Source: Tillandsia leiboldiana
Taxonomy: Eukaryota; Streptophyta; Magnoliopsida; Poales; Bromeliaceae
Reading direction: 5' to 3'
NCBI GenBank assembly: GCA_029204045.2
Contig: CM055076.1
Location: 18,912,269 to 18,976,268, forward strand
DNA length: 64,000 bases
Positions 12,501 through 26,000 of the stretch are shown in pieces. Position 1 is the stretch's first letter, and the number at the start of each line of letters is the position of its first letter. The notes under the pieces were generated by a model that saw only the letters and a program-made list of their open reading frames with translations, ran no database searches and was not told the origin of the DNA. Both the position numbers and the translations under genes were made by a program.

Positions 12501-15500
12501 AATGGGAGGAAAACTAAAACAATAATACATCAGTGTACAAAGAAATCCCACAATCCGGGATGGTACATCTATCTCACCAAAATGAACTGCACTGGTAGGG
12601 ATCTATCTCGCGACTCCCTGTCCTCGGTCCGTCATGCCAGCTAGAGCAGGAACAGAGGGAAAAGTCTCGGCAAACATGTCACCGACAGAGGGTGTGAGAA
12701 CTACATCCTACAATAGTTCTCAGTGGGTATCGTCTCCAAGACCAACGGTCTGCCCACTAAGTCTACGAGAGGCATAAGATAACAGAACTACTGAAAAGAA
12801 TGAAAAGCCGAAAATAACTCTACAGCTACCATACCTCTATCTACTATGCTCCAAGAGTGATACAGATGAAAATGATGCATCGACTCTATCCCAGTATACT
12901 GAATCAATCCAATCATACTGACTGCCACATAGGGTCTAGTTAAACCTGCGCCTACCTACAACCACATACCCGCACTGGGTCAGGAATTACATAGGCGGTC
13001 CCACTCGGACTGCGTCGACAAGCTGCGAAAGGTAAGTAACAGGCCTAGCTCCGGAGCGGCACTCGAGAGGAGCGACCCCACCGAGGAAAGTATTCGCGCA
13101 TCTCTGTCGAGCTAAATATGGCTCAATATGGCTCATGCAGGCTATAGTCCAAAACCACGATCAATCAGATCGACGATGTCAAACTCACAACACTACCCAC
13201 TGGCCGGAGGTACTCAACAGCCGGGACCACCGTCAACCCAACGGCTCCCAAAACAGTACATCAACTCAACATGCAAAAACTCATTGGCTGGAGATACTCC
13301 ACAGTCGACAACGAAGGGCCCGAAAACTCCAAAAGACTAGTACCTACAACCCAAATCAAACAAGAACAGGCTCTAGGCATAGCCTCTCGTTGTTCTCGAC
13401 TCGAAGAAGAAAACAGCCCTTAGAACCCAGATCGCTCGAGCCCTCGCGGGCGAGGAAGTTTAGAGGAAAAGATGATGTTTATTACTGAAAACTATTTTCA
13501 CTCGAACCTACTCGGGGTGAGGACTGAAAGTAGTTTCTTTTTATGAAACCATCTTGACTTAAGAAAATCCATTTTAATGAATTTTAGCTATGTTAGGAAA
13601 ATCAGTTAGAAAATAAGTTTTATTCCCAAACCCCGAAAGGCTAATGCCTTCGCCCAATCAGACAAGAACAGATTTCGGCGACCTTTCGACATTTGGAAGG
13701 AAAATGTTGGTTTATTGAAATCATGTTTGTCCAAAAAGATTCTGGGTTCAAGGTCCTGCTAGCACAAGCACGCTACTGCCACGAACACATTGACGACAAA
13801 TAGATTGAAGAAAACTCGACGACCCGGGGCCACCGTTTACCCAAACGGCTCCCGACTCTAGTACAAGACTAGCCACAGCTATCAGACTCCACTCGGCCCC
13901 CAAGCACGAGTGCGACATGGATCCGACACTAAAAGAAATTCCGACCACTCGGCCCACTACCCGGGCGAGGAAAACACTATGTCCAGGGAAATAAGGATGT
14001 AGAGTGTGGATGTCTAAAGCATAAAAGAACCTAGCCCAAGTGAGGGTTCTCTACTAGTCTGGTTAATACATGCAAACGTATGGCGGGGGTGCTAGGCCAA
14101 AATTCCAATATTTCCATGTTAAGGGCGATAATGAAACTACTAGTTCAATCAAACAAGTTTGGAAATCGACAACATGGAATGAGCATTTTTAATTCATCAT
14201 ACACTCAATAAAACTAGTATTTGGAACATGGTCATGCAAGCTCTCGATCATCAAGATGAACATTTACAATATGAAGTTCTCAATCCTATAGCATGAAATC
14301 ATCTAAACAGGTGGCTTTCAATCATAACACAAGGATCACTCAACATGTTGCTCTCATTTACATAGCATGGTTCATCGCACATATAGTGTTCAATCTCATG
14401 GTAAGGTTTATCTCTACGCTTAGTTTCCATTAGCATAGCATGTACAACTCATATACTTGGTTCATCTCATGTACTTGGTTCCATTCACATAATATATATA
14501 CTTGGTTCCATTCACATACATGTACAACTCATATATTTGGTTCCATTCACATACATGTACAACTCATATACTTGGTTCCATTCACATACATGCACAACTC
14601 GTATACTTGGTTCCATTCACATAACATATACCACTTAGCATGTAAGTCTTAATCAACATAAAGTAGACAACATCTCATGCTCACATCACAATCATACATA
14701 GTGTACATTCAAACATGCATGTTGCTAAGAATAGAATTAGGAAATCGCCCGCCGATTTTGGAGGCAAACTAACCCACCTGGAACTTGACGATCCGCTGCC
14801 CGATGAAGTTGAAATTTTGCGTGTAGAAAGCTCGGCCACTCAGAAATCCAACACCGCAGAAATCAACCCAATCCGTCACCCGGATTGAGCGCAATTGCCG
14901 AAACACTACACACTGCGCGATTAAATTCCGGAATTTCAGCATGTAGTCATAGGCTAAATAAATTGCACAATTAACACCCAATACCTCTAAATGAAGCTTC
15001 CCACAGCAAAAATGAAGTGCCCTCAATCACATGAACATCTTTAAAGCTCTAAAAATCCATCATAAATTTCCTTACAATAAACAAATTAACAAAATATTAC
15101 ATGCTGCCCCAAAATGTTGACATAAACATAGCCTGAACTTCCAAGCTTAATTAGAGGCCTTTCCACAGAGAATTATCCACATAACACAAAAGAGAACTTG
15201 CTCACCTTGAAGTTAAGAAGATGTCCCAACTTGAAATTCTGAAAAAAACCCAATATTCTCCGAGTTATCCTCAAACCAAGGCTTAATGCTCAAAGGGGCA
15301 AACAAAATCTGCACTGCTGTAACCCTTAAAACAGAGCTGAGAAGATCGATAATGTTACCTAATCAAACGTGCTCCAAATCCAGCAAGAGAGGTGCCATTG
15401 GATTCCTTGTCGAGAGTAGATGTGAATCGAGCTAAAGAACTCTAAAATCCATGCTCGGATGAAGAAGAAAACCCATAAATACCTTGAACTATCCAACAAG

Positions 15501-18500
15501 TTCAATCTGGGCACGAATGCAGCAAGGTGTTCTTAAAGATGATAATTAAACCCCAATAAAAACTCAGATCTATGGGAAAAGATACATACCAATGTTGTGG
15601 ATCTTCGAGTTCTGGAGATTTCCCCACAAAAATCATTCCAAAACTCCTATCCTACAGTCCAGAAAAGCCAAAACACCAAGGACTGACCAAAACTCCAGGC
15701 TGAAACAAAGGGTCCCAAAGATGGCCTCAAAACTCTGTAAAATCTCATGATCTAAGGGGAGATTTGAATACCATAGTTGTAGGCCTACCTCTTGTGAAGA
15801 TGTAGAACCAAGAATCATGCAAAAATTTCAAGAAATGAGCCCTGGGGAATTTTTGCACTGAAACGCGACGGAGACGATCACAAACTGCTACAATGGAGGT
15901 GCTTGCTTCTTGGAGAAGATGGTGAGATGGAGCTTCTTGGATCAACCTTTTTGCTGATGAAGATGGAGGGAAAGATGGTGTGAAATCTCTGTAAAAAGCT
16001 CGGGGGAGAAATCCTTCAAAAAGGGGAGAAGGAGGAGGAAGAAGAAGCTAACAAGGAGAAGAAAGAAGAAGAAATGAAAAAGAAAAGTGGAGAGAGAGGG
16101 AGGGAGAGGGGCTCGGGCTACAGTAGTAGCCCGGCCCGCTCCCCCCGCCAAGCACATGCGCCATCCGGGCGCCCCCGCAAAACGGGAGGACGGGATGGCA
16201 CCGCGTCGCGCCATGTGGTTAGCGGGCGCCAACCACTGGCGTGACGCCACGTGGCGCACGCGGGGAACAGCGCGACGTCCGCCCCCGTCCGCGCACGTCG
16301 CCCAACACGGACACGTCGCGTGGCCGGGCCGCCCAAACCCCAGCTGACACGTGGCGTCGCGGGAGTTCGGCGCTCCCGGTGCACCGCAGAAACTGTAGAC
16401 TCGCGCACAAGAAAAATACACCCGGAAGCCATTTTTCGCCCGGAAATAGCTATTTTTGACTGTTTTCGCGCGTTGAGTCCGTTTTTGGCATCCGTTTGAT
16501 GCACAACGCACTCTAAACACCGATAATAGGTGTTTTCTCGCCGCCAAACACGCGGTCAAGCCACACGGGCAACCGGGACATCCGGGACACCATATTTGGC
16601 ATCTGCACTAACTCTACCAGGATAAGGTATGGGTGCTCGGTCAAGGAAGTGGGCTATAGGACGGCCATATAAAGCTTCAAAAGGAGATTTTCCAATAGTT
16701 TGATTTATGGAACTATTATAAGCAAATTCAGCTTGACGTATGATTAATCCTACAATGTTGGTTTTTCTCCCGTTAAACACCTTAAGAGATTACCCAAAGA
16801 TCGATTTACTATTTTCGTCTGCCCAACGGTTTGTGGATGGTATGGATTATTGAAATTCAATTTGCTTCTTGCTTTTGACATTAAAGTTTTCCAAAAATGA
16901 CTAACAGATTTTGTGTCTCTATCAGATGTAATTGATTTAGGAATACCGTATAAACGTACAATTTCATTGAAAAACAATTTTGCAGTATGTGATGCATTAG
17001 AAGTTCTTTTGCAAGGAATAAAATGAGTCATTTTTGTAAAACGATTAACAACCACAAAAATTAAATCCACTTGGCGTGTAGTCTTGGGTAGGCCTAGGAC
17101 AAAGTCCATGGTGATATCTTCCCAGGGCATAGTGGGAATGGGTAGGGGAGTATACAAGCCGGTATTTTGAGTTTGTTCTTTAAATAATTGACAAGTTTTA
17201 CACCGTTGAACAAATCTTTCAACATCCTTACTCATGTTAGGCCAATAATACCGCTTTTGAATTAATCCCAAAGTTTTATCCCTCCCGAAATGTCCCAAAG
17301 TTTTATCTCTCCTGAAATGCCCCCTAGCCCGCTACTCTATACAAATCTGGAATCAACCACTCTCTTAACAATCCCTGGGGAATGCAACTTGGACTTCCTT
17401 AAAAGGTATTCGCTGTCCAAATAGTAATCAGAAGGTGAATCATTGTTAGGAGATCGACACTTTTTTAGGATAGGACCGAAGTTAGGGTCGTTTTGATATT
17501 GGTCCTTTACTACCTCAAATCCTTCTATCCGTAAGGAAGAAGTGACAAGAAAATGGTTTCGACGGCTAAGTGCATCAACGCGATTAGCAATGCCTTGTTT
17601 ATGCCGCAAATGAAAAGTGTATTCTTGCAGGAATTCAGTCCACTTAGATTGTCTCTTGTTCAAGTTCTTTTGAGAATTTAAATATCACAATGCTTCATGA
17701 TCCGAATTATTAAGAGTAAACTCTTGATGAATCAAATAGGGTTGCCAATGTTTTAAAGCTAGCACAATCACGTAAAATTCAAGATCATAAGTGGAGTAGC
17801 GCGCTCGTGCATCGTTCAATTTTTCACTAAAGAAGGCTATAGGACGTTTTTCTTAAAGACAGTACGCCTCCAATTCCGATTTGTAAGGCATCACAATTAA
17901 TCTCAAACATTTTTTCGAAGTCAGGCAAGGCAAGTACTAGAGCCTTTGTAAGTTTGTCCTTAATCAATTGAAAGGTTTTTTCAGCTTTAGGCGTCCAAGT
18001 AAATTTACCCCCTTTTGGGCAATCAGTTATTGGTGAAAAATTTCGAATGAAATGTCGATAAAACGACGCAAGTCCATGAAAACTTCAGATTTCAGTTATG
18101 GTCTTTGGGGTTGGCCAATTCTGAATTGCTTCTATCTTAACAAGATCTATCTTAATTCCCTCGGTGGATACTACGTATCCTAAGAAGGTAAGGCTATCAG
18201 TCAGAAAAGTACACTTCTTAAGATTCATGTATAAGTGGTTATCTCTTAAAGTTTGAAGCACTTGTCTTAAATGATCTATATCAGTTTTAGGACTCGTGCT
18301 ATAAATCAAAATGTTGTGGAAATGAACTACGACAAACTTCCTAATGAATGGTCGCAAGACTTGGTTCATGGATCGCATGAAAGTATTGGGGGCATTGGAT
18401 AGCCCAAACGGCATAACCAGCCACTCGGCACTCGTATAATCCTTCTTTGCTTTAAATTCTGTTTTCCATTTATCTCCAGGTCGCATACGGCTTAAAGCTG

Positions 18501-19961
18501 TCCAAAATACTCGATATCTCATACCCGACCCGGACCCTACCTGGACCCGATAAAAAATGGATAGTATACAAGTAAAAAAAAAATTACCCATTAGAGTTTC
18601 GGGTATGGGTCAGGATACCTTATACCTATACCCAACTTGGACCTAATCCGAACCCGACCTTTTAATGGGTAGGGTTCGGAATAGTTTTTAAATCCATACC
18701 CGGAACTGGACACAGACCTGGTGAATGCCTGAAAGTAAATAAAAAAGATTTGAAGCTGAGGGATCAATTTCAATAGGACTTCAGATGAGGGGTCTCTGTG
18801 TATTTTCATCCTAGTGAAACCCTAATGCTCTATTTACCCCTCTTTTTTTATTTTTTTTTAACTCATTTTTTAACCTTAGGGGGTGTTTGGTTGTACGCAA
18901 AATCGTGAAAAATAATTTTCCGTGGAGAAAAATTTTCGGTGGAAAAAAGTTTTATGTTTTCTAGTATTTGGTTTGTAGGAAAAAAAAAGAAGTTTTCCAT
19001 CAACATTTGTTTGGCTAGAAGGAAAAAAAATTCTCATTTGTTTGGTTTGGTGAAAAAAATTGAATGAAATAAGTTTTACGCAACTTGAGTTTTCATTTTC
19101 CGCCGAAAATCGGCGGAAAACGAAAGCACTCAATTTTCCTCAAATCTGTAAAAATAGTTTTCCGAAATTTTTTTTACGACTAAACAAACATAGGGAAAAT
19201 AAATTTTCAAGCCGAAAAATATTTTTCGGTTCATTTTACGGCCAACCAAACACACCCTTAGCCGCTCTGTTTACTATTTGAATTTCTCTCTAAATAAAGG
19301 TCCTTGTTTTTTTAACCCTATTTTTATGGGGTATGATAGCTTTTTCATAGCTTTTATTCTCATGAACAGTGATGTGCTTTTCTTGTAATGAGATATTTCA
19401 TTCGTTCTTTTAAACGAATATTATTGGATTGAGTGTAACTTATTAGAACGTGAGTTTTCTATAGTGAAAGATTTATGGTTTGTCCATAAAGTATTTAATA
19501 AAGCTTATAAAAAATTTATACATACGGGTACCCGTACCCGACCAGTAGCCGACCCATACCCGGTGAAGTTATTACCCTGACCCGCTCAAATAGACCCGAT
19601 GGGTATATTAGTAACTTAAGTACCTAGACCTGGATCCGACTCGAAGTTAAATGGCTAGGGTATATATTTTTTTTCCTACCCATTTTTTTTTAGGGTACGG
19701 GTACAGTATATCAACTACCTAGACTCGACCCGGTCAACGGACACCTTTTAACGAATTTGATGATATCTGCTCTTAATGTCAATCTTAGAGAATATCTTCA
19801 TACCTCCTAAACAGGGTATGAAGTGTCGCCCCGTGCCGTACGGCACGGGGCGGCACGTACCGTGCCCCCAATATGGGGGCACGGTACTGGGGGGGTGCCA
19901 CAGCACCCCCCCGTGCCGCGATACCCGCGAGGGTATCGCGCGAGACAGCGCGATGCCCGCG

Positions 19962-20019
<58 letters not shown>

Positions 20020-23000
20020 AAAGTAGTTTTGATTGTTTTTTTTTTGAGTTTTTTTTTTTTGAAGATTTATTTATTTATTTATTTGGTGGGTTTTGTGTCT
20101 CTCATCTTTTTTTTTTTTTCTTTTGTTGGCAGATTTTTTTTTTTTGATAGGTCCTTATGTTTTTCATTCGATTTTTTTTTTTGTGATTTTTTTTTTGTGG
20201 ATTGGCCTTTGTATCCCCACGTAGTTTTTTTTTATTTGAATATTTTTAATTTGTAAAGCTTTTTTTTTTAAAAAAAATAAAATTAGATAATTTTTTATCT
20301 GTTGTTTATAAAAAGTTGAAATAGATATATTTGATTTAATTATTATATAGTTAAATTTTTAATTATTTTGGATAGATCTAGTATTTTATAGAAGATTTGC
20401 AATAAAAATAATTTTTACTTTAAAGATTTTGTTTTTTAATTTAAAAAATTAAAAATACTAATAAAATTAAAAGTTAAATTAAGTCAATTGATACTTAAAT
20501 TTGTTTAATTTATTTGTCATATAATTTATTGCTCATGTTGTTCTTTTTCAGCATGTTGTTCTTTTTCTAACTTTCTTATATGAATTTTATTAGTAAATTT
20601 TATTATTGAGGTATAATTTTTTTTTACATTTAAAAAACTTACCACTATATTAATTGATTAGTATAGTAAGCTATATATAGTCAATATTCATAATTATTTG
20701 ACTAAATATTTCAAAATAACATTATAAAAATTTATTAGGAACAAAAAAATTATAAAAAAAATGTGCCAGAGCGTGCCACTGAGAGGTCATGCGTATCCAT
20801 CGGCACGCAAGCGTGCCACGTGTCGGCACGGAAGCGTGCCCGTGCCGTATCGTGCCAGGCGGACAACGGCACGCCCCCGTGCCGCGGCACTTTATTCCTT
20901 GCTCCTATCATGTCAAGCATATCATCAATCCGAGGGATGGGAAGCCTATATTTGATGGTGATCTTGTTAACAACTCGACTGTCAACACACATTTGACATG
21001 TTCCATTATTTTTTTTGGTGTAAGGAAAGCAGGCACCGCAACAGGACTTATACTCTTTTTAATGTAACATTTTTGCAAAAGTTCAGAGACTTGTCTATGC
21101 AACTCTTCATGTTCAGTGGGACTCATCCTATAATGGGCTAGATGTGGAAGGCTAGCTCCAGGTACAAAATCAATGCAGTGTTGGATGTCTCTCATAGGTG
21201 GAAGGCCATTGTGGAATTCCTCGGGCATGATATCAAAGAACTCATTTAGCAAAGGCTGAACAACTTGAGGAATTTCGCTATTCCCTGCCATTACCAAATG
21301 CTTCCAAGTTGATCAAAGATGATGTGAATTTTCTTTTCCCCCAAAAGAAGAACAAGAAAAACAAACTTTAGCACCAAAGAAAGTTGTTTAGATAAAAACA
21401 AACGTCCCCACGAATATAACTTGCTCTGATATCAATTGATGCAAACCGAGAGGTTGCCAAGTCTGAATTTTCAGCTTTGTTTTTGTTTAAAGGTATTTTT
21501 TGAAATAAATTAGGTTAAATTTATCAATTCTATCGAACTTTAATAAAATTAAAGCAAGGAAGCAATAAAATTTTAGCAAGACGGAAAATTAAAAATCGAG
21601 TTGAAGCAACACTAGGATGGTGATAAACCTTCAATATATGAGATAAAAACAACCAACTGAAAATACATATATTAGTCCAAAAGGTAATTTCGGTTCTATC
21701 GGACTTAAAAGCTTTTAGATTTAGTTGTTTTGGCAAAGATGGTTGGTAATGGTGGAGGGCTAGATTGAAAGGGATAATGGGAATTCAGGAGATGAGAGAG
21801 AAGATAAGATACAAGAAGTGCATCGATCACACAATTGCAGGGGATCCACGATCGATGAGGAAGGTTGTACACCACGAGTATAACCTCGGCAACGGGAAAG
21901 AAGAAGAGAAGGCAGGATCCAGAAGAAGAGGATTGGTAGGAGCAGAAGCCGATCTTGCCACGAGGAAGAAGCGACAACGATCAAGTTGAGGAAGAAGATG
22001 ATCTCGACGCGAGGAAGAAGCATCAGTGATCACACTGGGAAGAAGAACATAACGACAAGAATAAAGAACAATAGTAGAAATTTATATTTATCAAATTTAT
22101 CCTCAAAGTATCATGGGCCAAGTATTTATAGTGTTAAGAGCCTATCCTATAATAAATTATTGTCTTTTCGTCTTCTACACCACATGATCACTCAAGGATC
22201 ATGCATAGAAGACAAAGCAATTTTGGGAAAACCAAAAGGTTTTTTTGGGGTTTCTAGATTTATTGGAGAGAAGGGTTTGGGTTAAGCCCAATCAATAAAA
22301 ACTAATCGATTTAAGTTCGAATCAAACACGAACTTACAAAATAAAAGAAAATTGCATTTTAAAATAAAATGGAGGTTTATTTGCTGTATCATTTTTATAA
22401 CAATTTTTTTTTCACTTTATATTATCTTTCACCTTGTTAGTATGGTTTTCTACTTTAGGTTCGGTGAGTTGTACAGCAGTGGCAAAATGTCTGTTTGCTA
22501 GTTATAGTATTAGCTTTTGTTTTAAATGCTACAAAGTTCATCATAATCATCTATTTTGATATTTAACTTATAAAAGGATTATTATCAATACCAGTCATAC
22601 TTAGCTATGATCACAACATATATGATTAGAGAGAATCAAGTTGCTATCTAAACAAACTTGACTGGATAATATTCCTAGGAGCCCACGTGCATTCTGAAGC
22701 CCCATTCTTTAGGACCATATATAGCTAAAGGCTAGACATCTTCTCCTTTATAGTTTGGGGAAAACTATGAATGAGATCTCAGACCATACTCTTGTACTAA
22801 TGATGGTTGAGGTATTATTGAGTTAGCGAAAGGATAAATTTGAAGCCTCGAAGCAAATGCAATCTTCTTCCCATTTGCGAATGCACCACTGCAAGTATCA
22901 CCTTGGAGTGGCTCACGCCTTAGGTTGACCAAAGGTGAAGCATTTAAAATAACACTTTTAAAAACTGGCGTCTTATTGGTTGCTTGGTTTGTAAAAGTGG

Positions 23001-26000
23001 ATATAAAATTCACTTTACAAAAGTGGAATAGTGAAGTGACTAAATCTCACTTTTTTGACTTAAACTCGAAAAATTTGGAAGTCGTCAAAAGCGAAGAGCC
23101 TAGGTAAAAGGTAATGTTTAGTTTTAACTCTAACATATAAATTTATTGGTAACTTTGAATTTTAACTTAAATTTGAAATTGAATTATGACTCCAATTTTA
23201 TATTTTGAATTTTGAATGTGAATTCAAATTTAACATGAAATTTTTACATCCAAATTGATGAATTTAAATTGTTAGTTTAAAATTGAAATCTAACTTTAAT
23301 TTGTAAATTCTATTTGAATTCAAATATTTAAATTAAAATTTGAATCAATTTAATTTCAACTATGAAATTTGAATTGAACTTCGAACTGAAATTGTGAATT
23401 CAATTGTATGTTTTGAATTTGAACAATAAATTTAAATTTGTTTGAAATTGAAATTTTAAGTTTAAATTGAGCATTGAAATTTTAATTTAAAAACTTGAAT
23501 CAAATTGTGAATTTTACTTTGCATTCAAACTACACATTCAAATTATTGATTTAAATTTCATTTTAAAATTTATTTATTTTTGTTGAAATTTGAATCCACA
23601 TTTAAGTTTACCTTGTGATTTTAACTAGAATAATGAGTTCAATTGTCCAATTTGAAATGTGAATTCAAACTTGAATTTCAATTGAAATCTTAATTTTAAT
23701 TCAAATTGTGAATTCATATTTGAATTCAAAATTTAAGATCAAATGTTAATTCAAACTTGAATTTAAATTTAAATTTTAATTCAAATTGTGAATTATTTGA
23801 ATTCAAAATTTAAGATCAAATGTTAATTCAAACTTGAATTTCAATTTAAAATTTAATTTTAATTCAAATTGTAAATTCATATTTGAAATCAATAGTAGGG
23901 TTGCTGTGCTATTAGGAGCACAGAGGCCTCCTTGCTCCTAAGCCGTTTTCGATAACAGAACTTTCGAATCGACGATCAGTTCCGTTAGACTTGATATAGC
24001 ATATTTGAAGTAGCTAGAAAATAAATTTTGTGGTTTTTCGTTATCATTTGTCTAGTGATCGAAAGGATTAAAAATGGACGGCTAAAAATAAAAAACTTAT
24101 AAAAAGTTATGATGTAGCATTAAAATTTTCGATCAGAGGTATTGATTTTATTGTAGATAGTATAAAGAATTTTCTATCAAAATTTTATCTGATTTAAATA
24201 CTTCTATATAGTTGAACATGTAAACGACACACATCAATCGATAAACATTGTTGATTTTTGAACTCTTTCGATCACTAGGTAAATGATAACAAAAAACCAA
24301 AAAATTTATTTTCTAGGTACTGCAAATATGTTAGATCAAGTCTAACGGAGGTGATCATCGATTCGAAAGTTTCATCATCGAAAAAGCTTTTTAGAAGCAC
24401 GGAGGCTTCCGTGCTCCTAATAGTACAACAACCCTGCTCTTGAATTCAAAATTTAAGATCAAATGTTAAATTTAAATTCATGTTTTAATTGTCAAGTTCA
24501 AATTTGAATTCAAATTTAAATTTGACTTTAGAATTTAATTTTAGTTATGATTTGTAACTTAAAATTTGAATTGAAATTATTAATTTATTTATACATTTAA
24601 ATTTTTAATTTCAAATTTATATTTATATTTAAATTTTAAAATTTAATTATAAATTTATAGATAGATCTTTTTTTCAAATTGCAAGTTTCAGTTGACGTTG
24701 TTACTATATACTTTTCACTTATTTATATATAGGCAAACAATCGAAACTATGTAGCTATAATTTCCTATTTTCTATTTTATAGCCAACCAAACAATAGAAT
24801 TCAAAAGCCACTTTTTTAAAAGTTATTTATATAAATGTGATATTTTTCACTGCAGTCACTTACGAGCAACTAAGCATGCCCTTAGTTGTGAGTCCTGATT
24901 AGTCTTCTTCTTCTTTTTCTTCTTCTTCGTCTTCTTTTTCTGTGAGTCCTGATTAGTCTTCTTCTTCTTCATCTCTTCTTTTGTGAGTCCTTATTAGTCT
25001 TCTTCTTCTTCTTCTTCTTCTTCTTCTTTTTCATCTTTTTTCTTCTTGTGTGAGTCCTGATTAGTCTTCTTCTTCTTTTCTTTTCCTTCTATGCAATTTT
25101 TGTGATTTTCTTTGGTTATTTTACTTAAACTTTGATATTTCTCTTCTTTTCCTTCATTTTATGCAATTTTTGTGATTTTCTCTTGCTATTTTACTTGTAC
25201 TTTGGTATTTGTTTGATCTTACGGGGGAGAACAAAGAAAAAGAAAAAAAAAATAATTCTGTTTGTTGCATTGCTCTCTACCCCTCTACAGTATATAGGAA
25301 CCTTTTTCTGATGCATTATTAGAAAGATGCAAGTGAAGTGATAAAATAGGACTATTAAATCAGTTTTTTTTTTAAGTTGGTAAATTTGCTCCATGTCTAT
25401 CTTCCTACACCGTTTCCCTTATTCATCTATGAAGTGGGCATATTCTTGGCAATTTTAAGCAGACACGTGGAGAAATAATGGAATTTATTTATTTTTTCTA
25501 TCCAAAGGAAGCTATATTGAGAACCCATTAAGGCTGGTGCTCTACACTATTAGAATAGTCGGTGAAATATGAAGTCATAATCCTTTTTAATACTACTAGA
25601 TCTGTGTGATGCGGCTTACATGAATAAATATGTAATGACAATATTCTTGTGAGATATAGCACACACTTTATTAAGTTACGTAATACATCCAAGAAAAACT
25701 AAAAATTAATAACATAATATGCAAATATATGGTAAAAAATCCTTTTCAAAAGTTACATACAAGTATCTAAATTTTAACAACATATCTTAGAATGTTAGAA
25801 TTTTAACTACATACTCACATTTTTATATAGTTTCAAGCTTTTGGGCATGTTTGTAATATCTAATTTACACCGACATTCATGTAAAATTTGAAAAAAAAGT
25901 ACAAAGCTCGGATGAACTCCTAAATTTGAAAAATTATGATTATACTGCTTAACCTCTTTTTTTTATTTCAAAAAAAATTCTATGAAATATATCTTAGAAC

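Larger units (their letters stand above)
10662..22391 (-). mobile_element. Ty3/gypsy retrotransposon A, interrupted by three insertions
   Basis: Two related LTRs bound the element: 10662-11639 and 21437-22391. They share the TGATGCAAACCGAGAG end and the 'aggatggtgataaacctt' block, with clear divergence. TTTTT flanks both sides (10657-10661, 22392-22396); as a homopolymer this TSD is weak. Next to the right LTR the minus strand reads TTGATATCAGAGC, an initiator-tRNA primer site with one change, so sense is minus. A polypurine-like tract precedes the left LTR. Between PBS and reverse transcriptase there are only about 140 bases: gag and protease are missing. Insertions are a solo LTR (12225-16594), a hAT-like element (about 18493-19750) and another (19812-20901). 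The whole element lies antisense in intron 3 of the zinc-finger gene. Confidence 0.88.

Noticed and set aside
15942..16559. Long minus-strand frame of about 205 codons, and similar frames at 47738-48493 and 57974-58717
   Set aside because: They lie in the GC-rich U3 side of family-B LTRs, are not alignable as protein between copies and overlap other frames.
22960..24890. A single 1.9-kb Harbinger-like element bounded by TTA, enclosing the AT tract
   Set aside because: The ends (ggttgcttggtttgtaaaagtg; gggcatgcttagttgctcgtaagtg) pair only loosely and no clean TSD was found.
24895..25085. CRISPR or regulatory repeat array
   Set aside because: The spacers are CTT runs; this is a simple minisatellite.
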